A program made the translations under genes and the position numbers. Positions 24,294 to 33,616 of a DNA stretch of 64,000 nt are shown piece by piece. This DNA comes from Peribacillus simplex (GTDB lineage: Bacteria > Bacillota > Bacilli > Bacillales > DSM-1321): contig NZ_FTMX01000002.1 of assembly GCF_900156045.1 (NCBI RefSeq), forward strand, positions 868,001-932,000, in the 5' to 3' direction. A model generated the notes under the pieces. That model saw nothing but the letters and a program-made list of their open reading frames with translations. It had not been told where the DNA came from and made no database searches. Each line of letters opens with the position of its first letter. Within the stretch, counting starts at the first letter, position 1.

Positions 24294-25838
24294 ATGGAAC
24301 AAAAAGTTATGAAAGATACAACTAATCTTCAAAATCATAAAACGGGTGGTTTTTTCAATCGAGTAGAGCGAATAGGAAACAAGATCCCCCACCCCTTTAT
24401 CTTATTTATTTATATGATTGCCTTTTTATTTGTTGTAACCGCTCTCTTATCAGTCTTCCATGTTTCGGCATCGGACCCCATAAGTGGAGAGAAAGTGGAA
24501 GTTCAAAACCTCTTAAGCCGTGAAGGCATCCAATGGATTTTGCCGAATATGATTAAAAACTTTTCCGGCTTTTTACCACTGGGATCGATTTTAGCTCTTA
24601 TGCTAGGAGTAGGATTAGCTGAAAAAGTTGGATTGTTGGAAGTTTTGATTCGGAAAATGTCGTTAAAAGTCTCAGGGAAATACGCTAGTTATTTAGTTGT
24701 ATTTGTTGCCTTCTTTAGTCATGTTTCTTCTGATGCTGCGCTTGTTATTATGCCTCCCCTTGGTGCTTTGATTTTCCTTGCTGTGGGACGTCACCCTGTT
24801 GCTGGGTTGCTCGCTGCCATCGCTGGGGTTGGTTCGGGTTTCACTGCCAACTTATTAATCGTCACAACAGATGTCTTGCTTTCAGGAATTAGTTCGGAAG
24901 TGGCGAAAGGCATGAATGCAAATTTGACGGTTAATGTTACGGATAACTGGTTCTTCATGGCGACCTCCGTTCTCGTACTCACGGTAGTCATCTCCTTGAT
25001 TACAGATAAATTTGTCGAGCCGCGCCTAGGTAAGTATGAAGGTGGCGGTCAGCATAAAAAACTGGAGCAATTAACGAAGCAACAAAACAAAGCACTCCTG
25101 GCTACAGGTATTTCAGCATTGATTTTTATAGCTGTTATGGCCGTTCTAGTCGTTCCAGAAGGAGCTCTATTGCGAAATCCAGAAACTGGAGCCATTCTCC
25201 CCTCTCCATTCATGTCTGGAATTGTCGCAATCATCTTACTCTTCTTTTTTACAGTTTCTATTACTTATGGAGTTAAGGTGGGAGCAATCAAGAAACAAAA
25301 TGACATTCCGGAATTATTGGTGGACCCAATTAAAGGAATGGCTGGATTCATCATTATGGTTTTCCCGCTTTCCCAGTTTGTCGCTTGCTTTAACTGGAGT
25401 AATATGGGTAAATTTTTGGCTTTATCCATCACAGATCTCTTGGAACAACTAAACATAGAAGGTGCACCTGTCCTAATTGGGCTAATGTTCTTATCTGGAC
25501 TTCTTTCCATGTTCATTGCTAGCGGATCTGCAATATGGTCTATATTGGCACCCGTTTTTGTCCCGATGTTCATGGTATTAGGCTATCATCCTGCCTTCGC
25601 CCAAATGTTGTTCAGGGTAGCAGATTCATCTGTACTGCCATTGGCACCTGTATCTCCATTTGTCCCACTATTCTTAAGTTTCTTACAAGAGTATCGAAAA
25701 GATGCAAAACTAGGAACCTATTATTCTCTTATTTTGCCGTATCCGATTATCATCTTCATCATTTGGACGCTATTGGTAGTCGTTTGGTATTTCCTTGGCC
25801 TCCCAATTGGTCCCGGAGTATATCCGAAATTACCATAA
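24294..25838 (+). CDS. abgT: p-Aminobenzoyl-glutamate transporter AbgT
   Basis: A 514-residue membrane protein with about 11-12 segments. It is very similar along its length to E. coli AbgT as I know it: VERIGNKIPHPFILFIYM, HVSSDAALVIMPPLGALIFL, the long conserved GRHPVAGLLAAIAGVGSGFT block, IASGSAIWSILAPVFVPM and RVADSSVLPLAPVSPFVPLF. It imports p-aminobenzoyl-glutamate, a folate breakdown product, probably driven by an ion gradient. The ATG follows GGAGGAG. It is first in the abgT-abgA-abgB operon, behind a strong promoter with an operator-like palindrome. Some AbgT-family members export sulfonamides, but the neighbouring hydrolases favour uptake. Confidence 0.93.
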   Translation: MEQKVMKDTTNLQNHKTGGFFNRVERIGNKIPHPFILFIYMIAFLFVVTALLSVFHVSASDPISGEKVEVQNLLSREGIQWILPNMIKNFSGFLPLGSILALMLGVGLAEKVGLLEVLIRKMSLKVSGKYASYLVVFVAFFSHVSSDAALVIMPPLGALIFLAVGRHPVAGLLAAIAGVGSGFTANLLIVTTDVLLSGISSEVAKGMNANLTVNVTDNWFFMATSVLVLTVVISLITDKFVEPRLGKYEGGGQHKKLEQLTKQQNKALLATGISALIFIAVMAVLVVPEGALLRNPETGAILPSPFMSGIVAIILLFFFTVSITYGVKVGAIKKQNDIPELLVDPIKGMAGFIIMVFPLSQFVACFNWSNMGKFLALSITDLLEQLNIEGAPVLIGLMFLSGLLSMFIASGSAIWSILAPVFVPMFMVLGYHPAFAQMLFRVADSSVLPLAPVSPFVPLFLSFLQEYRKDAKLGTYYSLILPYPIIIFIIWTLLVVVWYFLGLPIGPGVYPKLP

Positions 25839-25957
25839 TTTAAAAATTCTCAAGCGCCTCACATGCCCCTTATCCGACTTGAGGGGCTGGGCTGCTTGGT
25901 CTGAACACCAAATCGTATTATATGAATGATCATCAAATGAATTAGGAGTGAAACGAA

Positions 25958-27217
25958 TTGGATATTATTTCTTTAAGACGTGATCTTCATCAACATCCAG
26001 AAGTTGGCTTTACGGAATTTCGTACTGCTTCAAAGGTAGTAGAAGCACTAACTTCTCTGAAATATAACGTGATATTTGGAAAAGATGCTTTAGATGGTGA
26101 TTCTCGCCGTGGAGTCCCCCCTATAGAAGTATTGGAGGAAACATTTAATAGAGCATTACAAGATGGCGCCAACCCAAAGATCCTCCAAGAAATGGAAGGT
26201 GGATATACTGCTGTCATTGGTATTTTAAAAGGAAAAACTGATGGTCCAACCGTAGCTTTCCGCTTTGATATGGATGCATTGCCTGTTACGGAAAGTACTG
26301 ATTCCGACCACTTCCCGCAAATGAACGGTTTTCGTTCCAAATATGAAGGGAATATGCATGCCTGTGCACACGATGGCCATACAGCAATTGGCTTGGGACT
26401 TGCTGAAAAATTAGCAGATGGGAATTTTTCAGGAACGGTAAAGCTTATTTTTCAACCTGCTGAAGAGGGAGTACGCGGTGCCTATTCAATTGTTCAAAAA
26501 GGGATATTGGATGATGTGGATTATTTATATTGTCTGCACCTTGGCACAGATGTCCCCCTAGGAGAATTTCATGGTGGTTCTTCCGGCTTTTTAGCAAGTA
26601 CGAAAATGGCTGCCCATTTTCATGGGGTATCTTCTCATGCAGGTGCTTCTCCGGAAAAAGGGAAAAATGCTTTGTTAGGAGCAGCCACCGCATTATTAAA
26701 TATACATGCCATTCCAAGATTCAGTTCAGGTTCTACCCGCATAAATGTAGGTATTCTTAACGGAGGAACAGCCGCTAATATTATTCCAGCGCATGCAAAG
26801 ATGGTCATTGAAACCCGTTCTGTATCCGAAGAAACAAATGCTGAAGTGGAGCAACGTGTTCGAAATATCGTGGCTCATAGTGCAGGTATGCATGAGCTCG
26901 AACATGAAATTGAAATCATAGGTCAAGCCATTACGATTCGTTGTGATCAAGAACTTGTCGAACTGGCAATGAAAGAAGCCAGGAATGTAGATGGTTTTTC
27001 AACAATCAAAGCATACAGGGAATCCGGTTCTGCTGGTAGCGAAGATGCAAGTTTTATGATTCGAAGGGTACAGGATAATGGCGGGAAAGGGACATATATG
27101 ATTATTGGGACTGATATTCCTGCACCACATCACCACCCTAAATTTGATATTCAAGAAGAAGTTTTACCAAGGAGTGCAGAACTTTTGAATCTAATCGCAA
27201 GACGCCTATTAAAATAA
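25958..27217 (+). CDS. abgA: p-Aminobenzoyl-glutamate hydrolase subunit A (M20)
   Basis: 419 residues. With AbgB it forms the Mn2+-dependent hydrolase that splits p-aminobenzoyl-glutamate into p-aminobenzoate and glutamate. M20 metal ligands are visible: ACAHDGHTAIGLGL, QPAEEGVRGA and HHHPKFDIQEE; GSAGSEDASFM is the conserved late motif. The N-terminal insertion SRRGVPPIEVLEETFNRALQ matches the AbgA subgroup specifically. The start is a TTG (25958) behind AGGAGTG, 119 bases after abgT. Confidence 0.92.
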   Translation: MDIISLRRDLHQHPEVGFTEFRTASKVVEALTSLKYNVIFGKDALDGDSRRGVPPIEVLEETFNRALQDGANPKILQEMEGGYTAVIGILKGKTDGPTVAFRFDMDALPVTESTDSDHFPQMNGFRSKYEGNMHACAHDGHTAIGLGLAEKLADGNFSGTVKLIFQPAEEGVRGAYSIVQKGILDDVDYLYCLHLGTDVPLGEFHGGSSGFLASTKMAAHFHGVSSHAGASPEKGKNALLGAATALLNIHAIPRFSSGSTRINVGILNGGTAANIIPAHAKMVIETRSVSEETNAEVEQRVRNIVAHSAGMHELEHEIEIIGQAITIRCDQELVELAMKEARNVDGFSTIKAYRESGSAGSEDASFMIRRVQDNGGKGTYMIIGTDIPAPHHHPKFDIQEEVLPRSAELLNLIARRLLK

Positions 27218-27253
27218 TTCTTCAGAATATATATAGGAAGGAAAGAGTGTAAA

Positions 27254-28660
27254 ATGACACATGTAAATAGATTATCGGAAATCATTGAACAAAAAAAAGA
27301 AAAATTCATTGAAGTCAGTGACAGTATCTGGAATTTTGCAGAAACACGCTTTGAAGAATATCAATCTGCTGAATTGCTATGCAGCACGTTAGAAAACGAA
27401 GGATTTTCTGTTGAAAAAGGTGTTGGAAACATAGAAACGGCATTTATCGGTAGCTTTGGGAGCGGTAAACCAATTGTGGCAATCATGGGAGAATTTGATG
27501 CGCTGTCAGGTATGAGTCAAAAAAAAGCTACGGCTAAACAAGAGCCAATAGTACAAGGTGAAAATGGCCATGGATGTGGTCATAATTTACTTGGTACGGG
27601 ATCCTTAGCTGCAGCTGTTGCAGTGAAGGATTATATGGAAGAGAATCATATAAATGGGACAGTTCGTTATTATGGATGTCCAGGAGAAGAAGGCGGATCA
27701 GGCAAAACCTTCATGGTCAGAGAAGGTTTGTTCGATGACGTTGATTTTGCTTTTTGTTGGCACCCATTGGATGTTAACGGCGTTATGTCGATGGATTCGC
27801 TTTCCAATTTCCAAGTGTATTATAAGTTTAAAGGCAAAAGCTCTCATGCAGCAGCATCACCACATTTAGGACGGAGCGCTTTAGATGCCGTAGAACTTAT
27901 GAATGTTGGCGTGAACTATTTAAGAGAGCATATTATTCAAGAAGCAAGAGTCCATTATGCAATAACGAATTCAGGTGGATTATCGCCTAATGTTGTCCAG
28001 CAAGATGCAGAAGTTCTTTATTTATTACGAGCTCCGGAAGTTTCGCAAGTTCAAGATATTTACTTGAGAGTTTGTAATATTGCTAAAGGAGCTGCCCTTA
28101 TGACAGGAACTGAAGTGGAAATCGTTTTCGATAAGGCCTGTTCCAATGTTATCCAAAACAATGTACTGGAATCCGTCATGTACAAGAATTTTGAAGAATT
28201 AGGCATTCCACAACACGATGATAAGGAAAAACAGCTTGCCAAAGAAGTCCGCGCCACCTTAACCGAACAAGAAAGGAACAGTACAGTCAATCCTTTTAAA
28301 GATAATCAAGATGATGCTTTGGCAAATTGGTTAGAACCCATTGAGGGCTACCAAGCGCCATTAACAGGGTCCTCGGATGTGGGGGATGTTAGTTGGATCG
28401 TTCCTACTGCCCAATGCACGACAGCTTGTTTTGTTCTTGGGTCACCTTTGCATAGCTGGCAGTGGGTTACACTGGGATCAACATCCATTGCCCATAAAGG
28501 AATGCTTCATGCTGGAAAGGTTATTGCGGCAACTGCAGTTGAAGTACTTCAAAATCCTGAATTAATTGAAAAGGCAAAAACGGAGCTAAAAGAACGATTA
28601 AAAGGGAAAAGCTATATCTCCCCTATTCCGCAAGATGTAAAGCCTTTAGTTAAAAGATAG
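27254..28660 (+). CDS. abgB: p-Aminobenzoyl-glutamate hydrolase subunit B (M20)
   Basis: 468 residues, the partner of AbgA. AbgB signatures: ENGHGCGHNLLGTGSLAAAV (first metal ligands), GCPGEEGGSGKTFMVREGLF, SSHAAASPHLGRSALDAVEL, RVHYAITNSGGLSPNVVQ, SSDVGDVSWIVPTAQC and TSIAHKGMLHAGKVIAATAV. The ATG follows AGGAAGGAAAG, 36 bases after abgA, so they are co-transcribed. The operon would let the cell salvage p-aminobenzoate for folate and use glutamate. No clear terminator was seen just after the gene. Confidence 0.93.
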   Translation: MTHVNRLSEIIEQKKEKFIEVSDSIWNFAETRFEEYQSAELLCSTLENEGFSVEKGVGNIETAFIGSFGSGKPIVAIMGEFDALSGMSQKKATAKQEPIVQGENGHGCGHNLLGTGSLAAAVAVKDYMEENHINGTVRYYGCPGEEGGSGKTFMVREGLFDDVDFAFCWHPLDVNGVMSMDSLSNFQVYYKFKGKSSHAAASPHLGRSALDAVELMNVGVNYLREHIIQEARVHYAITNSGGLSPNVVQQDAEVLYLLRAPEVSQVQDIYLRVCNIAKGAALMTGTEVEIVFDKACSNVIQNNVLESVMYKNFEELGIPQHDDKEKQLAKEVRATLTEQERNSTVNPFKDNQDDALANWLEPIEGYQAPLTGSSDVGDVSWIVPTAQCTTACFVLGSPLHSWQWVTLGSTSIAHKGMLHAGKVIAATAVEVLQNPELIEKAKTELKERLKGKSYISPIPQDVKPLVKR

Positions 28661-28835
28661 ACTAGATTGGTGAGTTGCTGTAATCGTCAATTGTCCGTAG
28701 CTATATGGTAATTTAGTTCATGGAAACTTATGATGTATAAAAAGGGCTCGGGAAACTTATCTTTCAGCAAATGACGTTCCCAAACCAGCACCTTCAACTC
28801 CTCAGGCATTGGTTTCTATCTATATGTTAGAACAA

Positions 28836-28946
28836 AGTTGATTGGAGAGAAAGGTGCGAGCGCGTCTAGGGGAGACCCCGCAGGCACATGCCGAGGAGGC
28901 TCCCCGACCGCCCGCGGAAAGCGAGTTTCTTGAGCGGAAATCAACT
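28836..28946 (+). repeat. GC-rich intergenic repeat, copy 2 (short, divergent)
   Basis: Terminal repeats AGTTGATT and AATCAACT enclose a GC-rich core sharing GGAGACCCCGCAGGC, GCCGAGGAGGCTCC and GCGGAAAGCGAG with copies 1 and 3. It lacks the CTCCTGCGGGAG hairpin of the longer copies. It lies between abgB and the frameshifted kinase gene. Confidence 0.8.
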
Positions 28947-29103
28947 TCCAAATTGTACAAGCCATAAAAAACTGTGGCAAACTCGGCTTCTTCGAATTTG
29001 TCTACAATCTCAGGGATCTTCGATTGGAAGGTCCCTTTTCCATTATGGCTTTATATTAACTCTCGGAAATCTCTAAGTGTCATAAAAATTAATGGGAAAA
29101 AGC

Positions 29104-29624
29104 TTATCCCTTCATATTCAACAGATATCCTTCAATATCGTGCTTGCTTTTTAATATAACTATTAGCTTTTCAGGGTGGCTCTTTTGAAGATCTGCAAAT
29201 CTCATTTTCATTTCTTTCTTGCGAGGAAAGTAGGTGGTCATGATAAATTTAACAAACTGCCAGTCTAATTTTCATTGCAGCCTTTACCCATATCAGGTCT
29301 TGTTTTACCTAGATAAGATAACCAACGTTTTATAACTCGGTAAAGGCAAACTCGGAGAGGAAGTTCTAAATAAATGATCGTATCGGCTAGCTCCGAACGT
29401 AAATTAAAAGAATTACTATAATTGCCTTCCATTATCCACCTGTCATGACTCAATACTTCCTTCTGAGCAGAAATAAAATCCTCTAAAGGAGCTTCCACCC
29501 AGCCTGGCCTCCAGTAGAATAAATCCAAATGATGTACTTCGATATCCAAATTATCTCCAAGTCTTCTTGCAAAAGTAGATTTTCCGACACCCGCGGACAC
29601 TCCGATAACCATGATACGTTCCAT
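29104..29624 (-). pseudogene. Topology-modulation-type P-loop kinase, frameshifted
   Basis: The first frame (29265-29624) gives 119 residues of a FlaR/topology-modulation-like AAA/adenylate-kinase-fold protein: P-loop GVSAGVGKST, LDLFYWRPGW, WIMEGNY and GKTRPDMGKGCNE, then an early TAG. Moving by one base at the A run (plus strand 29269-29272) continues the family sequence, LDWQFVKFIMTTYFPRKKEM to KSKHDIEGYL, to a stop at 29104. That restores about 173 residues, the usual length. One missing A explains the break. It is a recent pseudogene, a phase-variable gene or a sequencing error. Confidence 0.8.
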
Positions 29625-29839
29625 TTATATACCAGCTTCCTCACTTTATTAATTGAAATAACCAGTAAGTCTACCAAATATATATAACCTTTTTAACTAC
29701 CTCCTTCCTTTGCACTTCCCTTTAGTTCCATAGAAAAGGCGACCCTTCTTGAATGAAGAATCGCATCAGTTATAGAAAAGGTAGTATGGTCACTTCAATG
29801 TCCTGTCAATGAACAAGCCTGACTTCTATTTTATCTCTA

Positions 29840-30898
29840 TTAAATTAGTTGCCCTAAATGTTGCCTCGCCTCGTAATCAACAAGTTTTTCATCCTGCTTA
29901 ATTCGTGCCAGATAATCCGGGTTGGCAATAAGCGGACGTCCAATCGCCGCAACGTCAATAATGCCTTTTTCCAGTGCTGCTTCTGCGGTTTCAGGATCAA
30001 GCCCACCTACACCAATTATGATTCCATCCCAGTGGCTGCGTACCAATTCATGCATCGTCAATCCTCTTGCAATCGGTTTGGTAAATTCCATCGTGGATGG
30101 GTGAATCATTTTGACTCCTGTTTCATTGAACGCTTCAATAAATGTTTGGATCGCTTTTTCAGGGTCTTCCCACATATAAGAAGGCTGGTCAATTTTCAAA
30201 GCCGAGAAACGAATGAGGGTGCGCTCCACTCCAACAGCTTCAATAACTGCTTTTAGCACTTCCTTCATAAAAGTCAGACGCTGTTTTAAATCACCACCGT
30301 ACCGATCGCTCCTTTTATTGGAGGTGTCAGAATTGAACTGGTCTATTAAGTAGCCGTGTGCACCATGGATTTCAACGCCGTCAAAGCCAGCATCCATTGC
30401 ATTCTTTGCAGCTTGTTTATATTGGTTCACAACTTCTGCAATATCCGTCTCTGTCATTTCTTCAGGAATGTCAAAAGGTTTACCGAATCGTGAAACCTTA
30501 CCTTCTGCAGCGATAGGTGACGGGGCCTGCGGAGGAAGTCCTCCTGCAATTTCATGGTGGCTTGCACGGCCCACATGCCAGATTTGCGCAATAATCGTTC
30601 CGCCTTCTGCGTGCACTGCTTCGGTTACTTTTTTCCACCCATTGATTTGCTCTTGAGTATATATTCCGGGAACACCAGGATTGCCCTTTGCTCTTGGTGA
30701 AATCACTACACCTTCAGTAATGATAAGCCCGATTCCATCTTGTGCCCGTTTTCGGTAATATTCTACGGTCAGGTCATTCACAACACCCGTTTCGTTATCG
30801 GCAAACGTCCGTGTCATAGGAGCCATTGCCGTTCTTGTTTTTAAATTCCATGCACCTATTGTTACGGGTTCAAACATTTTGGTTTTCTTTGCATTCAT
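29840..30898 (-). CDS. Old yellow enzyme-like NADH:flavin oxidoreductase (alkene reductase)
   Basis: 352 residues, an FMN TIM-barrel enzyme of the OYE family that reduces activated C=C bonds and some nitro compounds with NAD(P)H. Visible motifs: TRTAMAPMTRTFAD at the FMN site, AQIWHVGRASH, the substrate-binding FDGVEIHGAHGYLIDQF, SNKRSDRYGGDLKQR, and the phosphate-binding GVGGLDPETAEAAL with AAIGRPLIANPDYLARI. The start ATG follows CAGGAGGAATT. It lies downstream of an LmrB/LmrA-like efflux pair on the same strand, past a terminator, suggesting a shared detoxification theme. Confidence 0.9.
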   Translation of the reverse strand: MNAKKTKMFEPVTIGAWNLKTRTAMAPMTRTFADNETGVVNDLTVEYYRKRAQDGIGLIITEGVVISPRAKGNPGVPGIYTQEQINGWKKVTEAVHAEGGTIIAQIWHVGRASHHEIAGGLPPQAPSPIAAEGKVSRFGKPFDIPEEMTETDIAEVVNQYKQAAKNAMDAGFDGVEIHGAHGYLIDQFNSDTSNKRSDRYGGDLKQRLTFMKEVLKAVIEAVGVERTLIRFSALKIDQPSYMWEDPEKAIQTFIEAFNETGVKMIHPSTMEFTKPIARGLTMHELVRSHWDGIIIGVGGLDPETAEAALEKGIIDVAAIGRPLIANPDYLARIKQDEKLVDYEARQHLGQLI

Positions 30899-31040
30899 TT
30901 GAATTCCTCCTGTTAACCGCTTTACCTGAGCTAAATTTTAGTAACTATTACTGTGTAAGATTATCCGATAAGTGGTTGGTTTTCAAATAATCCACTCTGT
31001 TTTTATAGCTTTCGATAAAATATAGGAATAAAGTTCCAAA

Positions 31041-31077
31041 CAAAAAGCCAGACAGAGAACTCTTTCCCCTGCTGGCT
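31041..31077 (-). terminator. Terminator of the LmrB-like efflux gene
   Basis: Minus-strand stem AGCCAG / CTGGCT, extended by CAG/CTG, followed by TTTTTG, 27 bases past the stop. Confidence 0.7.
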
Positions 31078-31103
31078 ATTTAACTTTTTTCATTAATATC
31101 TTA

Positions 31104-32531
31104 TTAGTCTCGTGCTGTCTTGATAAAAAGTGACACGATCAAACCAATGATTGCAAGGACAAGACCGAATATAAAGGCATCTTGAACACCTGCAGTCAAT
31201 GAACCGCTGATGGCCGATGGATCGAACGGATCTTCTGCATTTGCCATATAATTTTTTTGGGATGCTGACATGATTGTAATGGCAACGGTTGTACCGATGG
31301 CCCCCGATACTTGCTGCAATGTATTCATTAAAGCCGTTCCATCCGGATAAAGATTTTTCGGCAGTTGATTCAGACCATTTGTCTGGGCCGGCATCATGAC
31401 CATCGAAACACCAATCATAAGGAGAGTATGCATGACGATTACCATAATGATCGTCGTTTCAGTCGTTACGTTCGTCAAAGTCCATAACATGGCAATCATG
31501 ATAATGAAGCCTGGGATCACTAACCCTTTTGGCCCGAACTTATCAAAAATGCGGCCAGTAACCGGAGACATGATACCATTAAGCACTCCACCCGGTAATA
31601 GTACAAGCCCAGCAGAAAACGCAGCTAATGCAAGACCGGTTTGCAGGTATAACGGTAAGAGAATCATGGATGACATGATGATCATGAATGTGATGAAGAC
31701 GGTTATTAACCCTAACGTGAACATCGGGTATTTAAAAACGCGTAAATCAATCATCGGTTTATCCATGTTGAATTGCCTCACAGCAAACAGGAATAGCGCT
31801 ATAAGTCCAACAATGATCGAAGATAGAACTATCGCATTGCTCCATCCTTGCTCCCCGACAATACTAAAGCCATAAACAATTCCCCCAAAACCGATGGTCG
31901 ATAAAAGAATGGATGGTACATCGATTTTAGGTTTGGTGATCGTTGAAACGTTTTGCATATACTTAAGACCGAATAGTAAAGCGATCACAAAGAACGGCAA
32001 AGACACCCAGAAAATGTAATTCCACTTTAGGTTTTCGATAATCAAACCTGAAGCAGTCGGTCCGATAGCTGGGGCAAACATGATCACCAGCCCCATCAAT
32101 CCCATCGTCGCTCCCCTTTTATGAATAGGGAAAATCAATAAAATGGTATTGAACATGAGAGGTAATAAGAGACCCGTTCCGATAGCCTGGATGACACGGG
32201 CTAGCATCAAGATGCCAAACCCAGGTGCAATTGCTGCAATGAGTGTCCCAATGATGGAGAACACCATTGAGGCAATGAATAATTGACGAGTATTGAACCA
32301 CTGAATCAAGAGTCCCGAAACGGGAACCAATATCCCCAATGTTAATAGGTAACCCGTTGTCAGCCATTGCACAGTGGCAGGACTGGCATTGAATTCTTGT
32401 ATTAAATCCCCCAGCGCCATGTTTAATGCCGTTTCGCTGAATAACCCAATGAACCCTGCAATTAAAAATGCAATTAATATAGGGGTCGTTCTAATGACTG
32501 GGTTTTGTTGCTGTGTTGCATTTGCAGACAT
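31104..32531 (-). CDS. MDR efflux MFS transporter, DHA2/LmrB-like
   Basis: 475 residues with about 14 membrane segments, the DHA2 drug:H+ antiporter layout. Motifs include TVQWLTTGYLLTLGILVPVS (motif near segment 2), LARVIQAIGTGLLLPLMFNT, the motif C-like FAPAIGPTASGLIIENLKWN, and PAQTNGLNQLPKNLYPDGTA with MNTLQQVSGAIGTT, which closely recalls B. subtilis LmrB (lincomycin resistance). It is preceded by an LmrA-like TetR gene 61 bases upstream on the same strand. This suggests substrate-induced export of a hydrophobic drug. Confidence 0.88.
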   Translation of the reverse strand: MSANATQQQNPVIRTTPILIAFLIAGFIGLFSETALNMALGDLIQEFNASPATVQWLTTGYLLTLGILVPVSGLLIQWFNTRQLFIASMVFSIIGTLIAAIAPGFGILMLARVIQAIGTGLLLPLMFNTILLIFPIHKRGATMGLMGLVIMFAPAIGPTASGLIIENLKWNYIFWVSLPFFVIALLFGLKYMQNVSTITKPKIDVPSILLSTIGFGGIVYGFSIVGEQGWSNAIVLSSIIVGLIALFLFAVRQFNMDKPMIDLRVFKYPMFTLGLITVFITFMIIMSSMILLPLYLQTGLALAAFSAGLVLLPGGVLNGIMSPVTGRIFDKFGPKGLVIPGFIIMIAMLWTLTNVTTETTIIMVIVMHTLLMIGVSMVMMPAQTNGLNQLPKNLYPDGTALMNTLQQVSGAIGTTVAITIMSASQKNYMANAEDPFDPSAISGSLTAGVQDAFIFGLVLAIIGLIVSLFIKTARD

Positions 32532-32592
32532 AAAATAATTCCTCCAATTACTAACTGTTCGACCTAAGCTTAAGATAATTTTTCCGCATGAC

Positions 32593-33165
32593 TTATTTAT
32601 TTATCAGCAATAATGGTATCTGTTCCGCAATGGCTTGGAGAGGTTCCCCGTTTTTCGCCGTTAAGGATAAAAGGATACCGCCTTCGATTAAAGCATTGAT
32701 TACGATACTCAATTCTTTTGCCCGTTTCTCACTGAATTCCGCCTCGAGTAATTTTTTCACATATATGGATTGCCAATCTTCTATCGCTTCTTGACAGGCC
32801 GTTCTTATCTGCTCACTCGTCGTATATGTTTCCGCTGCAATCGTCCCGATTGGCAGTCCTAATAGATTATCACTATCACCAAATACCTCGGATATATGAA
32901 AAATATGAGACTGAATGGCTTTTATAGGGTCTTCAATTTCATCAAATCCCCGTTTAATTTCATCTATCACGAATTCTTTTGTATGGATAATCGCCTCGAT
33001 CGCCAATTCTTCCTTGCCTTTCGGAAAATAATGATACAGCGAACCTTTTGGGATACCACTTTCCTCAATAATGTCCTTGAGCCCTACACCGTAATATCCA
33101 CGTATCCGAAAAAGTCGGGAAGCAGCTTCAATAAGAATGTCTTTCGAGTTTCGTTTTTCTGTCAT
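32593..33165 (-). CDS. TetR-family repressor, LmrA/YxaF-like
   Basis: 190 residues. An N-terminal helix-turn-helix (LFRIRGYYGVGLKDIIEESG, then PKGSLYHYFPKGKEEL) precedes a ligand-binding helical domain. The ending SIVINALIEGGILLSLTAKN closely resembles LmrA/YxaF of B. subtilis, the repressors of lmrAB and of flavonoid-responsive genes. It heads an operon with the LmrB-like pump. An imperfect palindrome around ACCGGT lies just after its own -10 box, so autoregulation is likely. The inducer may be an aromatic or antibiotic compound. Confidence 0.88.
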   Translation of the reverse strand: MTEKRNSKDILIEAASRLFRIRGYYGVGLKDIIEESGIPKGSLYHYFPKGKEELAIEAIIHTKEFVIDEIKRGFDEIEDPIKAIQSHIFHISEVFGDSDNLLGLPIGTIAAETYTTSEQIRTACQEAIEDWQSIYVKKLLEAEFSEKRAKELSIVINALIEGGILLSLTAKNGEPLQAIAEQIPLLLINK

Positions 33166-33190
33166 AGCTGGATCACTCCTTGAAATTATA

Positions 33191-33237
33191 TTAACCGGTC
33201 TATTAGAGACTATACTTGTATATCATTGTTTTGTCAA
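33191..33237 (-). promoter_or_regulatory. Promoter and candidate operator of the TetR-efflux operon
   Basis: Minus strand: -35 TTGACA (33232-33237), 17-base spacer, -10 TATAGT (33209-33214). An imperfect palindrome TAATAGACCGGTTAA (33191-33205) follows directly, resembling the AGACCGGTCT type sites of LmrA/YxaF. Confidence 0.7.
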
Positions 33238-33285
33238 AAATGACAAAGCCTTTGTATAAAATATTTTATTGAATTTGATTGTAAA

Positions 33286-33313
33286 CAAAAAGAACACCTC
33301 ATAATGGTGTTCT
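33286..33313 (-). terminator. Terminator of the holin-like toxin transcript
   Basis: Perfect 8-bp stem AGAACACC / GGTGTTCT with a 7-base loop and TTTTTGTTT on the minus strand, 100 bases beyond the small toxin ORF. Confidence 0.8.
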
Positions 33314-33412
33314 CTGCAAGTTTAAAAAATCAAGGAATCAATACTTCTAATCCGCAATTTTTTTAAAACGCTTCCATTAATGATCAAAATAATCGGCCGG
33401 CCATCATAATCT

Positions 33413-33505
33413 TCAAGGATTCTTGTCATGATTTTTGAAATCAAGAATAGCAATTACAAACATGCCAAAGCTTAGCATTAGGGAAATAACTTCGAAAGTA
33501 CCCAT
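33413..33505 (-). CDS. Putative holin-like toxin (30 aa)
   Basis: A 30-codon frame with ATG at 33503-33505, behind AAGGAGGCGATG. It encodes one membrane helix in EVISLMLSFGMFVIAILDF and a charged tail KNHDKNP. The pattern of a short polar start, LMLSFG(M), a hydrophobic stretch, then an Asp/Lys-rich end is typical of the putative holin-like toxin family related to TxpA/BsrG of type I toxin-antitoxin systems. It has its own terminator on the minus strand. Its strong upstream terminator (33589-33616) separates it from the dehydrogenase gene. An antisense antitoxin RNA is expected on the plus strand but was not identified. Confidence 0.65.
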   Translation of the reverse strand: MGTFEVISLMLSFGMFVIAILDFKNHDKNP

Positions 33506-33588
33506 TCATACATCGCCTCCTTATATCCAGCTTTTCCTGATCAGAGATTGTCCTATACAAGAAAAAGATGAAGCGGTGGCTTTAAAAC

Positions 33589-33616
33589 AAAAAAAGCAAA
33601 CCCAATCAGGGTCTGC
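33589..33616 (-). terminator. Terminator of the hydroxyacid dehydrogenase operon
   Basis: Minus-strand stem GCAGACCC / GGGTTTGC with one mismatch, followed by seven T, 60 bases after the dehydrogenase stop. Confidence 0.85.
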
